From Actinosynnema sp. ALI-1.44 (lineage in GTDB: Bacteria > Actinomycetota > Actinomycetes > Mycobacteriales > Pseudonocardiaceae), in the NCBI RefSeq assembly GCF_001984155.1, contig NZ_MTQO01000047.1:434001-498000 (forward strand): a stretch of DNA of 64,000 nucleotides. The letters are read 5' to 3'. Below the pieces are notes generated by a model. That model did no database searches. It saw nothing but the letters and a program-made list of their open reading frames with translations, and was not told the origin of the DNA. A program made the position numbers and the translations under genes. Below, piece after piece: positions 47,576-56,899 of this stretch. Within the stretch, counting starts at the first letter, position 1, and each line of letters opens with the position of its first letter.

Positions 47576-49003
47576 TTGCTACGCAAACGATTCACGGTAC
47601 CCGCGTTGGCCATGCCAGCGCTGCTGGCGTCGATGATCGCACTGGCAGGCGCGAACGGCGCGAGCGCCCGGCAGGAGAACGCCGCGCCACCGGCGGCCTG
47701 TTCCAGCGACCCGGCGCCGATGCCACCGCAACTGACCCCGACCACGATTGCCACCATCGGCCAGGCCTACTACTGCGTCTTCAAGAACTACGTCGGCGGT
47801 GACCAGGTGAACCACCGCCGCCTGCTGGCCTCCGCGTTCGCCGGACTGACCGAGGAACTCCACCGCAGGCAACTGGACCGCACCGGGGCGACCATGCCCG
47901 CGCTGTCCGGCAACCGGGACCGCGACTGGGTCGCCTTCCGTGCCGCTTACCAGCAGGTGATCGGGCAGCTCCCGGCCGATCCCACGCTGCACCAGGCGCT
48001 GGCCGCGGCCACCATGCGCGGGATGATCGAAAGCCTGCGGGACAACCACGCCATGTGGACGCGGCAGGAAGGCCCGCCGCCGCACTACGCGATCGGACTC
48101 GACCTCGCCCCCCGGGCGGAAATGGCCAGCTGGGTTCCCAACGAGGTCACCGGGCCGCTGTTCATCCGACGGATCCTCGGCGGGGCCGCGGAGCAGGCCG
48201 GTCTGCTGCCCGGCGACATCATCACCTCGGTCAACGACGCTGCCCCGTTCGTCAACGGGAAACCCACCCCCGGTGTGCTCGACTGGCTGCGAAACCCGTC
48301 GAAGGAGCCGGTGAAGCTGGGGCTGACCCGGCCGGTCACCGGCCGTTCCTGGACCGCCACCCTGACGCCCGGCCGGTACGAGCAGAACCCGGACGTGATC
48401 AGGAACGTGACCGCGAGGAGAGCGGCGGGCGACCTCGCGCACGTCACAGTCGGCGCGTTCGTCCCGCAGACGGCGAACGACATCTTCCGCGCGGTCGCCG
48501 ACCTGAAGCAGAGCGGCCCGATCAATGGCATCGTGCTCGACCTGCGCCGGAACATGGGTGGCTCCGGGGAGGAAGCCAGGCGTTTGCTCAGCGCGTTCGT
48601 CCACCACAAGACGTCCAGCTACAAATGCGACTACAACTACAACAACTGCGTCCCGGAGACCACCGACGACCAGGTCGAACTGCTTCGCCTTCGGCTGGCG
48701 GTGCTCACCAGCCGCGACTGCGTCTCGGCGTGTGACAGTTTTTCCGGCTCCGTGCGGGACCTCGGGCTCGGCCCGATCATCGGCACCCGGACTGGCGGCT
48801 TCGTCTCCGGGCTGAGCTACAACTACACGCTGAACGACGGGACCACGTTGACCCTGCCGAGGTCCATGGGCCTCAGCGCCAACCGGGAGATCATCAACGG
48901 CATCGGCGTCGCCCCAGACCACTACATCCCGTTCACCGCGGAGGACCTCTCAGCAGGCCGTGACCCCGCCATCGACAAAGCCGCCACCCTGTTGCATCTC
49001 TGA
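47576..49003 (+). CDS. Exported S41-family peptidase (C-terminal processing peptidase-like)
   Basis: A 475-residue protein with a Sec-type signal (TVPALAMPALLASMIALAGA), a PDZ-like segment (FIRRILGGAAEQAGLLPGDI) and an S41 peptidase core (IVLDLRRNMGGSGEEA). The catalytic serine is probably in SRDCVSACDSFSGSV, and GTRTGG is the usual oxyanion-side loop. TTG 47576 lies 21 bp after the hydrolase stop with AGAGAAAGAG upstream. The two exported enzymes appear to form an operon under the divergent two-component system. Four clustered cysteines suggest an extracellular location. Substrate unknown. Confidence 0.85.
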   Translation: MLRKRFTVPALAMPALLASMIALAGANGASARQENAAPPAACSSDPAPMPPQLTPTTIATIGQAYYCVFKNYVGGDQVNHRRLLASAFAGLTEELHRRQLDRTGATMPALSGNRDRDWVAFRAAYQQVIGQLPADPTLHQALAAATMRGMIESLRDNHAMWTRQEGPPPHYAIGLDLAPRAEMASWVPNEVTGPLFIRRILGGAAEQAGLLPGDIITSVNDAAPFVNGKPTPGVLDWLRNPSKEPVKLGLTRPVTGRSWTATLTPGRYEQNPDVIRNVTARRAAGDLAHVTVGAFVPQTANDIFRAVADLKQSGPINGIVLDLRRNMGGSGEEARRLLSAFVHHKTSSYKCDYNYNNCVPETTDDQVELLRLRLAVLTSRDCVSACDSFSGSVRDLGLGPIIGTRTGGFVSGLSYNYTLNDGTTLTLPRSMGLSANREIINGIGVAPDHYIPFTAEDLSAGRDPAIDKAATLLHL

Positions 49004-49130
49004 CCGACCGTTCCAGATTGTCCATTGAGGACTCGCGGCTCCGGTTGGCCGGGTGGGGGGTGTACGTGAAGGCTTGATGACAAAGTCGACCCACTCCGAC
49101 CGACTGCTGCACGACCAGCCCATCGGTAAT

Positions 49131-49196
49131 GGCGGCTGATTCCCTTGTCCTGACCGTCCAGCACAGGGAGTCAGCCGCCCCATCCCAGGCGGCTGA
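49131..49196. repeat. Mutually exclusive hairpins in a gene-free stretch
   Basis: TCAGCCGCC (49171-49179) can pair with GGCGGCTGA at 49131-49139 (as part of a 15-bp stem 49131-49145/49165-49179 with one T-G pair) or with a second copy at 49188-49196. The region 49004-49645 has no convincing gene; the minus strand from about 49640 to 49380 has coding-like composition but no start or known motif. Confidence 0.5.
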
Positions 49197-49645
49197 GCGG
49201 ACTCCAGAACGTCGATCACATGCCTCACAGCGCAACGCGATCATCGGCCCGTGCTGAAACAGGCCACTGGCGACCTGAAACCGCTCACTGATTCTTCGGA
49301 TTCCGGTCAAGTTCGGGCGCCGATCGCTGCATCTGCTCGAAGTGGACCCGAATGCCGAGTGGTGGGACCGCTCACGAGAATGGGCGTGGTCGGATATCCC
49401 CGCGTCGAGTTCGGCGGTGCCGATGCGGGTGTCGTGATCGACCTGCGACCGGCCGGTGAGAAGCCACAAGCGCAGCTCGACCCATTCCCGGTCGGGGTAG
49501 TCGTCGGTCTTCGACTGCCGCGGCTGCGAGAGGAATTCCGGGCGAGGACCGCGTTCGACGGCGACCTGGTGTGGTTTGGACGGGGCGCGGTCGTCGCCGG
49601 AGAAGCCGGGCCGTCGAGACCCCGACAGACTTCCGGTCGTGACCA

Positions 49646-52360
49646 CTAAGCGGCGGCAGGGTCGTGCAGGGTGAGGCTGGCGAGTTCGGCGCGGGATTGC
49701 ACGCCGAGCTTGGGGTAGGCCTTGTACAGGTGGTGTCCGACAGTTCTCGGGCTGAGGAACAGCTGCGCGGCGATGTCGCGATTGGACTGCCCAGTGGCCG
49801 CCAGTCGTACGATCTGCAGTTCCTGCGGGGTGAGTTGGGCAAGCGGGCCGCGCAGCGTGGCGTGCCCGCCGCCGCTGCCTGCTACTCCGGTGGCGCTGAG
49901 TTCGCCTTCCACCCGTTCGAGCCACGGCCTGGCTTGCAATCGTTCGAACGTCTCCTTGGCGGAACGCAGGTGGGTGCTCGCCTCTGCCTTGCGGCGGGCG
50001 CGACGCAGCCATTCCCCGTAGAGCAGCTCGGTTCGCGCCTGCTCGAACGGCCGTCGATCCTTGCCGTGCAGGGAAAGCGCGGTCGTGAAGTGGTGTTCGG
50101 CTTCCTGCTCGGGGCCGAGCAGGGCCCGGCAGCGTGCGACCAAGGCATCAGCCCACGCCTGGCGCATGCTCCTGGCGCGCGTGGTGAACCGATCGAACGC
50201 CTCGCCTGCCCGGGCCGGCTCGCCGAGCCGCACCGCCGCCTCGACCAGGTCCGGCACGCTGCGGGTCACCGCGACGCCGTAGGCGCTCGGTGACTCGGCG
50301 AGCGTCGCGAGCCGGGCCACCGCGGCTGCGGCGCGGCCTCTGCCGAGGTCGAGCACACCAAGGGCCCAGGTGGCCCGGTGGGTGCCGGGGCCATCGGGCG
50401 CGGCGAGCACGCTGTCGGCGAGATCGCGGCATCGCGTGTCGTCGCCCTCGATGGCCGTGAGGTAGGCCAGCACCCCGGCGTGCATCCCGCGCCATTGGTG
50501 CTGGCCCGTGTCCTCCGCGATCTGGTTCCCCTCGGTGGCCGAGGCGAGGGCGTCGCGGTGGAGGCTTACCGCGAGTTGCGCCTCGGCGAGCAGGAACAAC
50601 AAGTTCGGCAGCCGCGCGATCCGGCCGGCCGCCCTGGCCTCGGTCACGGCCCGGCGGGCGAGCGAGAGCACGGCGGCGTCCTGGCCGGTCGCCAGCTCAA
50701 GACCGCAGACCAGCAGCAGCTGATGCGGTGCGTCCGCGTGCAGGCCGGCTTGCTCGCCGAGCGCGGCCAGGTCGGCAGGCCCGACATCGCGGTCGAGGAG
50801 AACCGAGATCGCCGCGACGAGTAGCCGGGCCATCGCGCCCCTGGCACCACCTGGTTCGTGCCGCAGAGCCGTCAGCCGGTCGAGGCTCTCGGCCAGTTCG
50901 CGCTGTCCGGCGAACCAGCCGAAGTAGGAGCCCTCCAGCAGCAGCTCCAGCGACTGGTCCGGCCCGAGCCCGGCCAGGTTCGCCGCGTCGAGCAGCAGCC
51001 GGTGCGCTTCGCTCGCCCGTCCCTCGCCGAACCGGGCAAGGGCGTCGACCTGGACCAGCCGGGCTCGCAGCTCGGGATCCTCCGGCGGCTCGGTCACCGC
51101 GGCGGCCAGCGAACGAGCCCTGGACACCTCTCCGGCCTCGGCGGCGGCTTCGGCGGCGAGCACGAGCCGGCGCGCGCGCTCGGCAACGGCGGGGCTGAGC
51201 TGCGCGGCTCGCTCGTAGGCCGTCGCGGCGGCGGTGTGGCCATGGCGACGGCCCGCGCGGGTTGCGGTCCGCTCCAGCTCTTCGGCCACCGCTTCATCCG
51301 GTCCGGTGCTCGCCGTGGCCAGATGCCAGGCGCGCCGGTCGGCGTGTTCGGGGCCGCTGAGCGCGCCGGCGAGTGCCTGGTGCAGTGCGAGCCGGTCGGC
51401 CAGCGGGGCGCCCTGGTAGGTCGCCGTCCGCACCAGCGGGTGCCGGAAGCCGATGGTGCCGTCGGCGACGACGACCAGCCCGGCGCGTTCGGCCGGGCGC
51501 AGGTCGGCGACCGTGGCACCGAACCCTGCGGCGGCGGGCAGGACTATCGCGAGGTCACCGGTGTCCTCTGCGGCTGCGACCAGCAACAGCCACCGCGTGG
51601 CGTCGGGAAGGCGGTCCAGCTGGGCACTGAAGGTCGCGCGTAGCTTGTCCGTCAGCGGCAGGTGCGTGTCCAGGGCGGATCCCGCGTCACCGAGGGCGGC
51701 GGGGAGCTCGATCAGCGCCAGCGGGTTTCCCGCGGCTTCGGTCAGCAGCCGGTAGCGCAGTCGCGGGGCCAGGTCGTCAGCGTGCTCGGCGAGCAGCGCG
51801 GTGGCGGCCGAGGCGTCCAGACCAGTCAGCTTGAGCTCCGGAAGGCCTTGCGCGGGAAAGTGCGCCCGCGCGCCGAAGACCAGCAGCACGCCCTCCTCGG
51901 CCAGCCTGCGGGCAGCGAACAGCAATGTCTCGACCGTGGCGCGGTCCAGCCATTGGGCGTCGTCGACGAGGCACACCAATGGTTTGTCCTCAGCGAGACG
52001 GGCAAGCAGGGACAGCACCGCCAGCCCGATCAGGAACTGGTCGCCACCGCCTGCCGGGGCCAGGCCCAAGGCGCTGCGCAGCGCCGCCGCCTGCACGTCC
52101 GGCAGCGCGTCGAGGTGCCGCAGCGCCGGCCGCAGCAGCAGTTGCAGGCCGGCGAACGGCAGTTCGGCCTCGAACTCCACACCGCTGCCGCGGAGCACGC
52201 GCGCGCCTTCGGACGTCGCTGTCTTCGCCGCGTAGTCCAGCAGCGTGGTCTTGCCGATTCCGGGCTCACCCAGCACCACGAGCGCCCCGCTGTGCCCGGC
52301 CATCACGGCCGACAGCAGCTCGTCGAGGACGCGGCGTTCGGTGTCCCGGCCGTGCAGCAT
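49646..52360 (-). CDS. Large LuxR-family ATPase regulator (LAL/MalT-like)
   Basis: A 904-residue regulator. The N-terminal STAND-type ATPase has Walker A GEPGIGKT (31-38) and Walker B LVCLVDDAQWLD, a TPR-like helical middle of ~500 residues, and a C-terminal LuxR HTH (LTPQELQIVRLAATG, then DIAAQLFLSPRTVGHHLYKA). LAL regulators switch on pathways in response to a small ligand bound by the ATPase/TPR region. The ATG follows AGGATTCGCGAC. It diverges from a SnoaL-like gene at 52497, with inverted repeats between them, so the SnoaL operon is its nearest possible target. Confidence 0.92.
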   Translation of the reverse strand: MLHGRDTERRVLDELLSAVMAGHSGALVVLGEPGIGKTTLLDYAAKTATSEGARVLRGSGVEFEAELPFAGLQLLLRPALRHLDALPDVQAAALRSALGLAPAGGGDQFLIGLAVLSLLARLAEDKPLVCLVDDAQWLDRATVETLLFAARRLAEEGVLLVFGARAHFPAQGLPELKLTGLDASAATALLAEHADDLAPRLRYRLLTEAAGNPLALIELPAALGDAGSALDTHLPLTDKLRATFSAQLDRLPDATRWLLLVAAAEDTGDLAIVLPAAAGFGATVADLRPAERAGLVVVADGTIGFRHPLVRTATYQGAPLADRLALHQALAGALSGPEHADRRAWHLATASTGPDEAVAEELERTATRAGRRHGHTAAATAYERAAQLSPAVAERARRLVLAAEAAAEAGEVSRARSLAAAVTEPPEDPELRARLVQVDALARFGEGRASEAHRLLLDAANLAGLGPDQSLELLLEGSYFGWFAGQRELAESLDRLTALRHEPGGARGAMARLLVAAISVLLDRDVGPADLAALGEQAGLHADAPHQLLLVCGLELATGQDAAVLSLARRAVTEARAAGRIARLPNLLFLLAEAQLAVSLHRDALASATEGNQIAEDTGQHQWRGMHAGVLAYLTAIEGDDTRCRDLADSVLAAPDGPGTHRATWALGVLDLGRGRAAAAVARLATLAESPSAYGVAVTRSVPDLVEAAVRLGEPARAGEAFDRFTTRARSMRQAWADALVARCRALLGPEQEAEHHFTTALSLHGKDRRPFEQARTELLYGEWLRRARRKAEASTHLRSAKETFERLQARPWLERVEGELSATGVAGSGGGHATLRGPLAQLTPQELQIVRLAATGQSNRDIAAQLFLSPRTVGHHLYKAYPKLGVQSRAELASLTLHDPAAA

Positions 52361-52445
52361 GTCGCGAATCCTACTTATGACGGCCCGCCGCTCCTGCCAG
52401 AAGTACCTATGCGTGACCGATTCCTCGGCCGCTGACCTTGCATAA

Positions 52446-52465
52446 CGTTCTCATCAGCAAGAACG
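52446..52465. promoter_or_regulatory. Inverted repeat between the LAL regulator and SnoaL-like gene
   Basis: CGTTCT (52446-52451) and AGAACG (52460-52465) are inverted with 8 bp between; TTGC and GCAA flank them. It lies 31 bp before the SnoaL-like start and 85 bp from the LAL start, a suitable site for shared control. Confidence 0.45.
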
Positions 52466-52496
52466 AGCAAACAGGAACGCGGCAAGGAGCACTCAG

Positions 52497-52859
52497 GTGA
52501 GCGACCTCAACGAACTCGTCAACGACTACTTCGCGATCTGGAACGAGACCGACCCAGCCGTGCGCCGCGCCAAGATCGACGCGGTGTGGACCGAGGACTG
52601 CAGCTACATCGACCCGATGGCGGAAGCGCGCGGTCGCGACCAGCTCGACGCCACGATCGGCGCGGTCCAAGCCCAGTTCCCCGGCTTCGTGTTCACCCTG
52701 GGCGAGGGCGTCGACATCCATCACGAGCAAGCCCGGTTCACCTGGGAGCTCGGGACGGAGGGCGCTGAGGCCATGGTGGTCGGCTTCGACGTCGCGGTCT
52801 TCGAAAACGGGCGTATCCGCAGCGTCTACGGCTTCCTCGACGAGATCCACACTCTTTGA
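52497..52859 (+). CDS. Small SnoaL/NTF2-fold protein
   Basis: A 120-residue NTF2-like protein (LVNDYFAIWNETDPAVRRAK, WTEDCSYIDP, RGRDQLDATIGAVQAQFPG). These are the standard helix and W/FxxDxxYxDP motifs of SnoaL-like proteins, small enzymes or binding proteins of unclear substrate. GTG 52497 has AAGGAG 7 nt upstream. A small membrane-protein gene follows after 77 bp. It may act on a compound handled by the membrane protein. It is divergent from the LAL regulator. Confidence 0.82.
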   Translation: MSDLNELVNDYFAIWNETDPAVRRAKIDAVWTEDCSYIDPMAEARGRDQLDATIGAVQAQFPGFVFTLGEGVDIHHEQARFTWELGTEGAEAMVVGFDVAVFENGRIRSVYGFLDEIHTL

Positions 52860-52936
52860 TCCCGGCCATGCCGAGGCGGAGTTTCGTCAGCGGACCTAGC
52901 ACAACAACTACTCACTACTGGACAGAGGAGAATGAG

Positions 52937-53371
52937 ATGACCGCCCCCACCGCAACCGTCCCGACCACCAACGCCACGACGGCGTCCGCCACAACGACCC
53001 TGCGTCGGGTACTCGCGCTGGACGCGCTCGTGACCGGCGGCAACGGCTTGATCTACCTGGTCGCATCCGGACCCGTCGCCGAACTTCTCGGCACCAGCGC
53101 GGGCCTGCTGCTCGGTGTCGGCACCTTCCTGGCGGCATACGGACTCGCGGTCGGTGTGCTGGCCGCACAACGGAAACCGTCGGCGTCGATGACGAAGCTG
53201 GTGATCGGCGCGAACCTGCTGTGGGCACTGGCCAGTATCGGAGTCGCCGCGTTCAGCGTCCTCGGCACGAACGTGATCGGCACGACCTGGACAGTGTTGC
53301 AAGCCGGTACCGTCGCCGGATTCGCCGCTCTGCAAATGTGGGGATTGCGCAAAGTGCGCACCCACCACTGA
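52937..53371 (+). CDS. Four-helix membrane protein of unknown function
   Basis: A 144-residue protein with a Thr/Ala-rich N-terminus and four predicted transmembrane helices (about 24-46, 54-77, 87-109 and 113-135). No catalytic motif is seen. ATG 52937 follows GAGGAG. It lies downstream of the SnoaL-like gene in the same direction and ends near a terminator hairpin. SPW- or DoxX-type small membrane proteins look similar, but I cannot assign it. Confidence 0.75.
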   Translation: MTAPTATVPTTNATTASATTTLRRVLALDALVTGGNGLIYLVASGPVAELLGTSAGLLLGVGTFLAAYGLAVGVLAAQRKPSASMTKLVIGANLLWALASIGVAAFSVLGTNVIGTTWTVLQAGTVAGFAALQMWGLRKVRTHH

Positions 53372-53388
53372 CCTACGGCACCACGCTG

Positions 53389-53409
53389 AGGACCGGAAAC
53401 TCCGGTCCT
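53389..53409. terminator. Bidirectional hairpin terminator
   Basis: AGGACCGG (53389-53396) and CCGGTCCT (53402-53409) form an 8-bp stem with an AAACT loop between the convergent membrane-protein and tetR genes. No U-tract follows. Confidence 0.65.
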
Positions 53410-53467
53410 GGCGTTCGTCATGCCCCTGACTGCGGCGACCAGCGCTCGACCGCTGATGACCGGCACG

Positions 53468-54121
53468 TCAGGGGATCTGAGCTTCGACGTCGGCGAGTTG
53501 GGCGGCGAGGACTTCTTCGAACGCGGCCCGGCGGTCTGCCCCGAGTGGGCGGACGTCACGGGCGAACTGGGCTAGGGCGGGGAAGCGGTCAGGGTCGGCG
53601 CCGAGCACCGCGACACGGAACAGTTCCAGGCCTTGTTCGTACTCTGCGGGGGGAAGGGTGCTGGTCCCGGCCTCGGAGGCGATCAGCGCGGCGATGAGGA
53701 TCGCGATGCGGTGGTATCGCACCGGGATCTTTTCATCGGGCAGACCGGACGCGCGCAGGGCCTGCAGCAGCTCCTCCATGAACAAGCGGGACCCGGTACC
53801 GCTGGACGCATAGCGCCCCCAGACCGTGGCGAGTTGGGGTTGCTCGCCGAAGGACTCGCGCAGGCGCAGGGCCAGGCCGGTGATGCGCTGCTTCCAATCG
53901 CCCTCGGGGTGGTAGCCGTCCATGGCGGCCAGCAGGATCCGGTCGGCGACCGCGCGCAGCAGTTCGGTCTTGTTGCGGAAGTGTCGGTAGAGGCTGGACG
54001 AGTCGGTGCCGAGCGCCGCGGCGAGCTTGCGCACGCTGAACGACTCGGCGTCGGTGGTACGCAGCAGTTCCGCCGCCGTGTCCAGGATCTCCTCGGTGGA
54101 CCATCGCCTTCGGCCAGTCAT
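53468..54121 (-). CDS. TetR-family regulator of the esterase/ProC-like locus
   Basis: A 217-residue TetR repressor; the HTH is LAAALGTDSSSLYRHFRNKT. The C-terminal domain is of the TetR_C class with several Ala-rich helices. ATG 54121 was chosen because GAGAGGGACGAG lies directly upstream; ATG 54145 is an alternative with no Shine-Dalgarno. It is divergent from the alpha/beta-hydrolase gene, and nested inverted repeats at 54153-54185 between them are its likely operator. Confidence 0.87.
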   Translation of the reverse strand: MTGRRRWSTEEILDTAAELLRTTDAESFSVRKLAAALGTDSSSLYRHFRNKTELLRAVADRILLAAMDGYHPEGDWKQRITGLALRLRESFGEQPQLATVWGRYASSGTGSRLFMEELLQALRASGLPDEKIPVRYHRIAILIAALIASEAGTSTLPPAEYEQGLELFRVAVLGADPDRFPALAQFARDVRPLGADRRAAFEEVLAAQLADVEAQIP

Positions 54122-54152
54122 CTCGTCCCTCTCGTCCAGGTTCATCCTAGAC

Positions 54153-54185
54153 TATGCACTTGCTGTTGCACGCACCGCGTGCATA
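54153..54185. promoter_or_regulatory. Nested inverted repeats, likely TetR operator
   Basis: TGCACGC-ACC-GCGTGCA (54167-54183) is a perfect 7-3-7 repeat. TATGCAC (54153-54159) and GTGCATA (54179-54185) form a second repeat overlapping it. Both fall between the divergent tetR and esterase genes. Confidence 0.65.
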
Positions 54186-54252
54186 ATGAGGACTAGACGC
54201 TGTCCGGCCGCAACGAGACACCCGGCATCCGGTCGGGAGAGAAGAAGGATTC

Positions 54253-55263
54253 ATGAGCGAGACGACTGCTGTGACACGGCAGCCGGAGCCGGACTTCTCG
54301 ACGATCACGACCGGGGAACTGCTCGCTTACCGCGACGCGGAGAACCGCTTCCGTGCCTCCGATGCGGCGCGGGCAATCCTCGGGGAACCGGACCCCGGCG
54401 CCGCGATCAACTGGCAGGAGATCGCGCTGCCTGGTCGCGGCATCCCAGTCCGGGTCTACCGGCCAGCCCCAACTGGAGACGACGAGGCCGAGGCCCGAAC
54501 CGATCTGCCGCTGGTGGTCCATGTCCACGGAGGCAGCTTCGTGGGCACGGCGGTGCAGTGCGACTGGACCAACAGTCGCCTCGCCGCCTGGCTGCCCGCG
54601 CTCGTGGTTTCGGTCGAGCACCGCCTCCTCGCCCCGGACAGCCCGCTCGCGAACGCCGCCGAGGACGGCTGGGACGTACTCGACCACGTGGTGCGACACG
54701 CCGTGCAGTGGGGCGTCGACCCAACGCGCACGGCCGTCTTCGGCGAAAGCTGTGGCGCGCTGATCAGCGCCCTGACGGCCATCCGAGCCCGGGAGACCGG
54801 CCTGAAGCTCAAGGCGCAGGTGCTGGTCAACCCCGCGGTCGAGGTGACCGAGGCGATGTTCGACTACGCCTCGATCGCCGAGTACGCATACCGCCCAACC
54901 CGGGCCTTGCCGCTGCTGCGGCTCTTCCAGCGACTCGCCGTCCCGCCGGGAACCGACGCCGGCACGTTCTCACCGCTGTACGCGGACGACCTCAGCGGGC
55001 TCGCCCCGGCGCTCGTGGTGGTTCCCACCCAGGACGCCCTCGCTGATCACGGCCGCCGCTACGTCGAGCGGCTGCGGGAGGCAGGAACACCCGTGCGCCA
55101 TTCCGAATACCCGGGCGCGAAGCACGCCTTCCTCACCATGCCCGGTGTGGAACCACAGGCCGAGGCCGCCCAGGCGGAGATTGTGCAGTTCCTCCGCGCG
55201 GCCCTGGCGCCCGCACCAACACGGTGCACCACAACCACGCACCCAGGGAGGAAAGCACAGTGA
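54253..55263 (+). CDS. Alpha/beta-hydrolase, hormone-sensitive-lipase type esterase
   Basis: A 336-residue esterase of the HSL (family IV) group. The oxyanion HGG is at 92-94 (VVHVHGGSFVG), the nucleophile S166 in FGESCGA, the acid D261 or D265 in PTQDALADHG, and H291 in AKHAFL. It cleaves carboxylic esters or lactones. ATG 54253 follows AAGAAGGATTC. The stop overlaps the GTG of the ProC-like gene. It is controlled, by position, by the divergent TetR. Substrate unknown. Confidence 0.9.
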   Translation: MSETTAVTRQPEPDFSTITTGELLAYRDAENRFRASDAARAILGEPDPGAAINWQEIALPGRGIPVRVYRPAPTGDDEAEARTDLPLVVHVHGGSFVGTAVQCDWTNSRLAAWLPALVVSVEHRLLAPDSPLANAAEDGWDVLDHVVRHAVQWGVDPTRTAVFGESCGALISALTAIRARETGLKLKAQVLVNPAVEVTEAMFDYASIAEYAYRPTRALPLLRLFQRLAVPPGTDAGTFSPLYADDLSGLAPALVVVPTQDALADHGRRYVERLREAGTPVRHSEYPGAKHAFLTMPGVEPQAEAAQAEIVQFLRAALAPAPTRCTTTTHPGRKAQ

Positions 55264-56023
55264 AGCGGATCGGGATCATCGGAGTGGGCGAGATCGGCCG
55301 GGCCATCGTCGATGGCCTGTGTAAGGGGGCGGCACGTCGCCAAAGGTCTTCCTCTCTCCCCGCGGGGCCCGCGCCGCAACCGAACTGTCCGAGCACTACG
55401 AGGGTGTCCACGTGTGCGCCGACAACCAGGACGTGGTGGACCGCTCCGAGCTCGTGATCATCGCCGTGCGCCGCCAGGACCACCACGAGGCACTCACCGG
55501 GCTGACGGTGAACGACGACAAGACCGTGGTCAACCTGATGGCCGGTGTCGCTACCGCCGACCTGCGCCGGACCCTCGCCACCGGCGCCCCTATCGTCCGC
55601 GCCATCCCACTGCCCGCGGTTCGCGAGCGTCGCTCGGTCACCGTGACCTGCCCCTCGCACGCCGTGGTGGACTCTCTCTTCGAGCAGCTGGGCGGAGCGC
55701 TCCCCGTCTCGAACGAGAGCGCCTTCAACGTCTTCTCCGCACTGACCGGGACGCTCACGGCCCACTACGCCTACCTTGCCACGCTCACCGCGTGGGCCAT
55801 CGGCCACGGCATCGCGCCTGACACCGCCGATCAGTATGTGCGCGGTCTCTTCCAGAACCTTGGCCGCTCCCTGGGCGACGAGACCCGCCCTCTGCACCAA
55901 CTAGCCGCCGACCACGAGACGCCCAAGGGGAACAACGAGCGCATTCGCACCACCTGGTTCGACCAGGCCAACACCGCAGCCCTCCAGGACGCCCTTGACG
56001 GCCTCCTCACCGATCTGAGGTAA
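55260..56023 (+). pseudogene. Frameshifted pyrroline-5-carboxylate-reductase-like gene
   Basis: The GTG at 55260, in the stop of the esterase gene, starts a good NAD(P)-binding fold (MKRIGIIGVGEIGRAIVDGL). The frame breaks in the G-run at 55325-55329; from TCGCCAAAG (55337) the -1 frame continues a ProC-like protein (DRSELVIIAVRRQDHHEALT; TVVNLMAGVATADLRRTL) to a stop at 56021-56023. One added G would restore a ~254-residue reductase. A homopolymer sequencing error or a true mutation are both possible. The second half resembles ProC more than F420-dependent reductases. It may no longer be functional. Confidence 0.7.
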
Positions 56024-56152
56024 GGCGTTCGGCACGGGCGGTGCTGGCTCCATGACCCGCGATCCTGCGATCCCGGGCAATGGCAATCGTGACGCTGTCC
56101 TTGGGACGCGGCTGCGGGGTGCAGCTCAGTCGCGGCGCCCGAACCGGGCCGC

Positions 56153-56401
56153 TTGACAGCCTCCGCTCATGAGGGAAACCAGCCCAGACCTGTTGTCTTG
56201 GCGATCACTGGCATGCCTGGGACCGGAAAGACCGAGCTGGCCATCTGTGCCACCCGGGCCCTGGCCGCCCGCTACCCCGCGGGAGTGTTCCGCGGTCTTC
56301 GAGCATCGCGATCATCGGGCGGCGGACAAGACTGTTCCCATAAGGGTCAGCTTGGCGCGGGGTACGCCACTGCGATCATGATCGTTGCCGACGTCGAGTA
56401 A
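56153..56401 (+). pseudogene. P-loop fragment, remnant of an NB-ARC/STAND-type regulator
   Basis: A short frame carries a good Walker A region (VVLAITGMPGTGKTELAICA, then TRALAARYPAGVF) typical of AfsR/SARP- and LAL-type regulators, then dissolves into unlike sequence and ends at 56401. No Walker B or effector domain follows. It is best read as the debris of a larger regulator. Confidence 0.5.
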
Positions 56402-56412
56402 GGGAGGCTGGG

Positions 56413-56850
56413 GTGGAACGGGAGCAGGCCAGCGCCGAGGTACGGGCCCGCGTCCAGGACAGTTTCGACCGGCAGGGCCTGATGCGCCACCTCGGTGCCC
56501 GCCTAGCGCACATCGGGCCGGGGTGTGTGCACATCGTCCTGCCGAGACGTCTGGAAGTCACCCAGCAACACGGCTACGTCCACGCGGGAGCCACGAGTGC
56601 CATCGCGGACAGCGCGGGGGGCTACGCGGCGTTCACCCTGTTCCCCGAGGACTCCTCGGTGCTGACTGTCGAGTACAAGATCAACCTGCTCGCCCCGGCC
56701 GCGGGTGAGCAGCTTGAGGCGGTCGGCACCGTACTCAAGTCCGGCCGGACGCTGACGGTGTGCCGATTGGAGGTGTTCGGTGTGGGCGGCGAACTCGTCG
56801 CGACCGGCCAGCAGACCCTGATCTGCCTGCACGGGCGACCTGATCGGTGA
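56413..56850 (+). CDS. PaaI-type hotdog-fold acyl-CoA thioesterase
   Basis: A 145-residue single-hotdog protein. The helix and active loop QQHGYVHAGATSAIADSAGG (HGxxxAGA pattern) match the PaaI/YdiI group, with core strands VEYKINLLAPA and CRLEVFGVGGELVATGQQT. Such enzymes hydrolyse aryl- or acyl-CoA thioesters as tetramers. GTG 56413 follows AGGGAGGCTGGG. It stands alone between a regulator fragment and transposase debris. Confidence 0.85.
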   Translation: MEREQASAEVRARVQDSFDRQGLMRHLGARLAHIGPGCVHIVLPRRLEVTQQHGYVHAGATSAIADSAGGYAAFTLFPEDSSVLTVEYKINLLAPAAGEQLEAVGTVLKSGRTLTVCRLEVFGVGGELVATGQQTLICLHGRPDR

Positions 56851-56899
56851 GCCGCCACGGCGCGGAACCAGAAGTCAGGCACGACCATGGAACTGGGGA

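Noticed and set aside
47579-48922. 447-residue minus-strand frame under the S41 protease
   Set aside because: The plus strand encodes a signal peptide and S41 motifs; the reverse frame has none.
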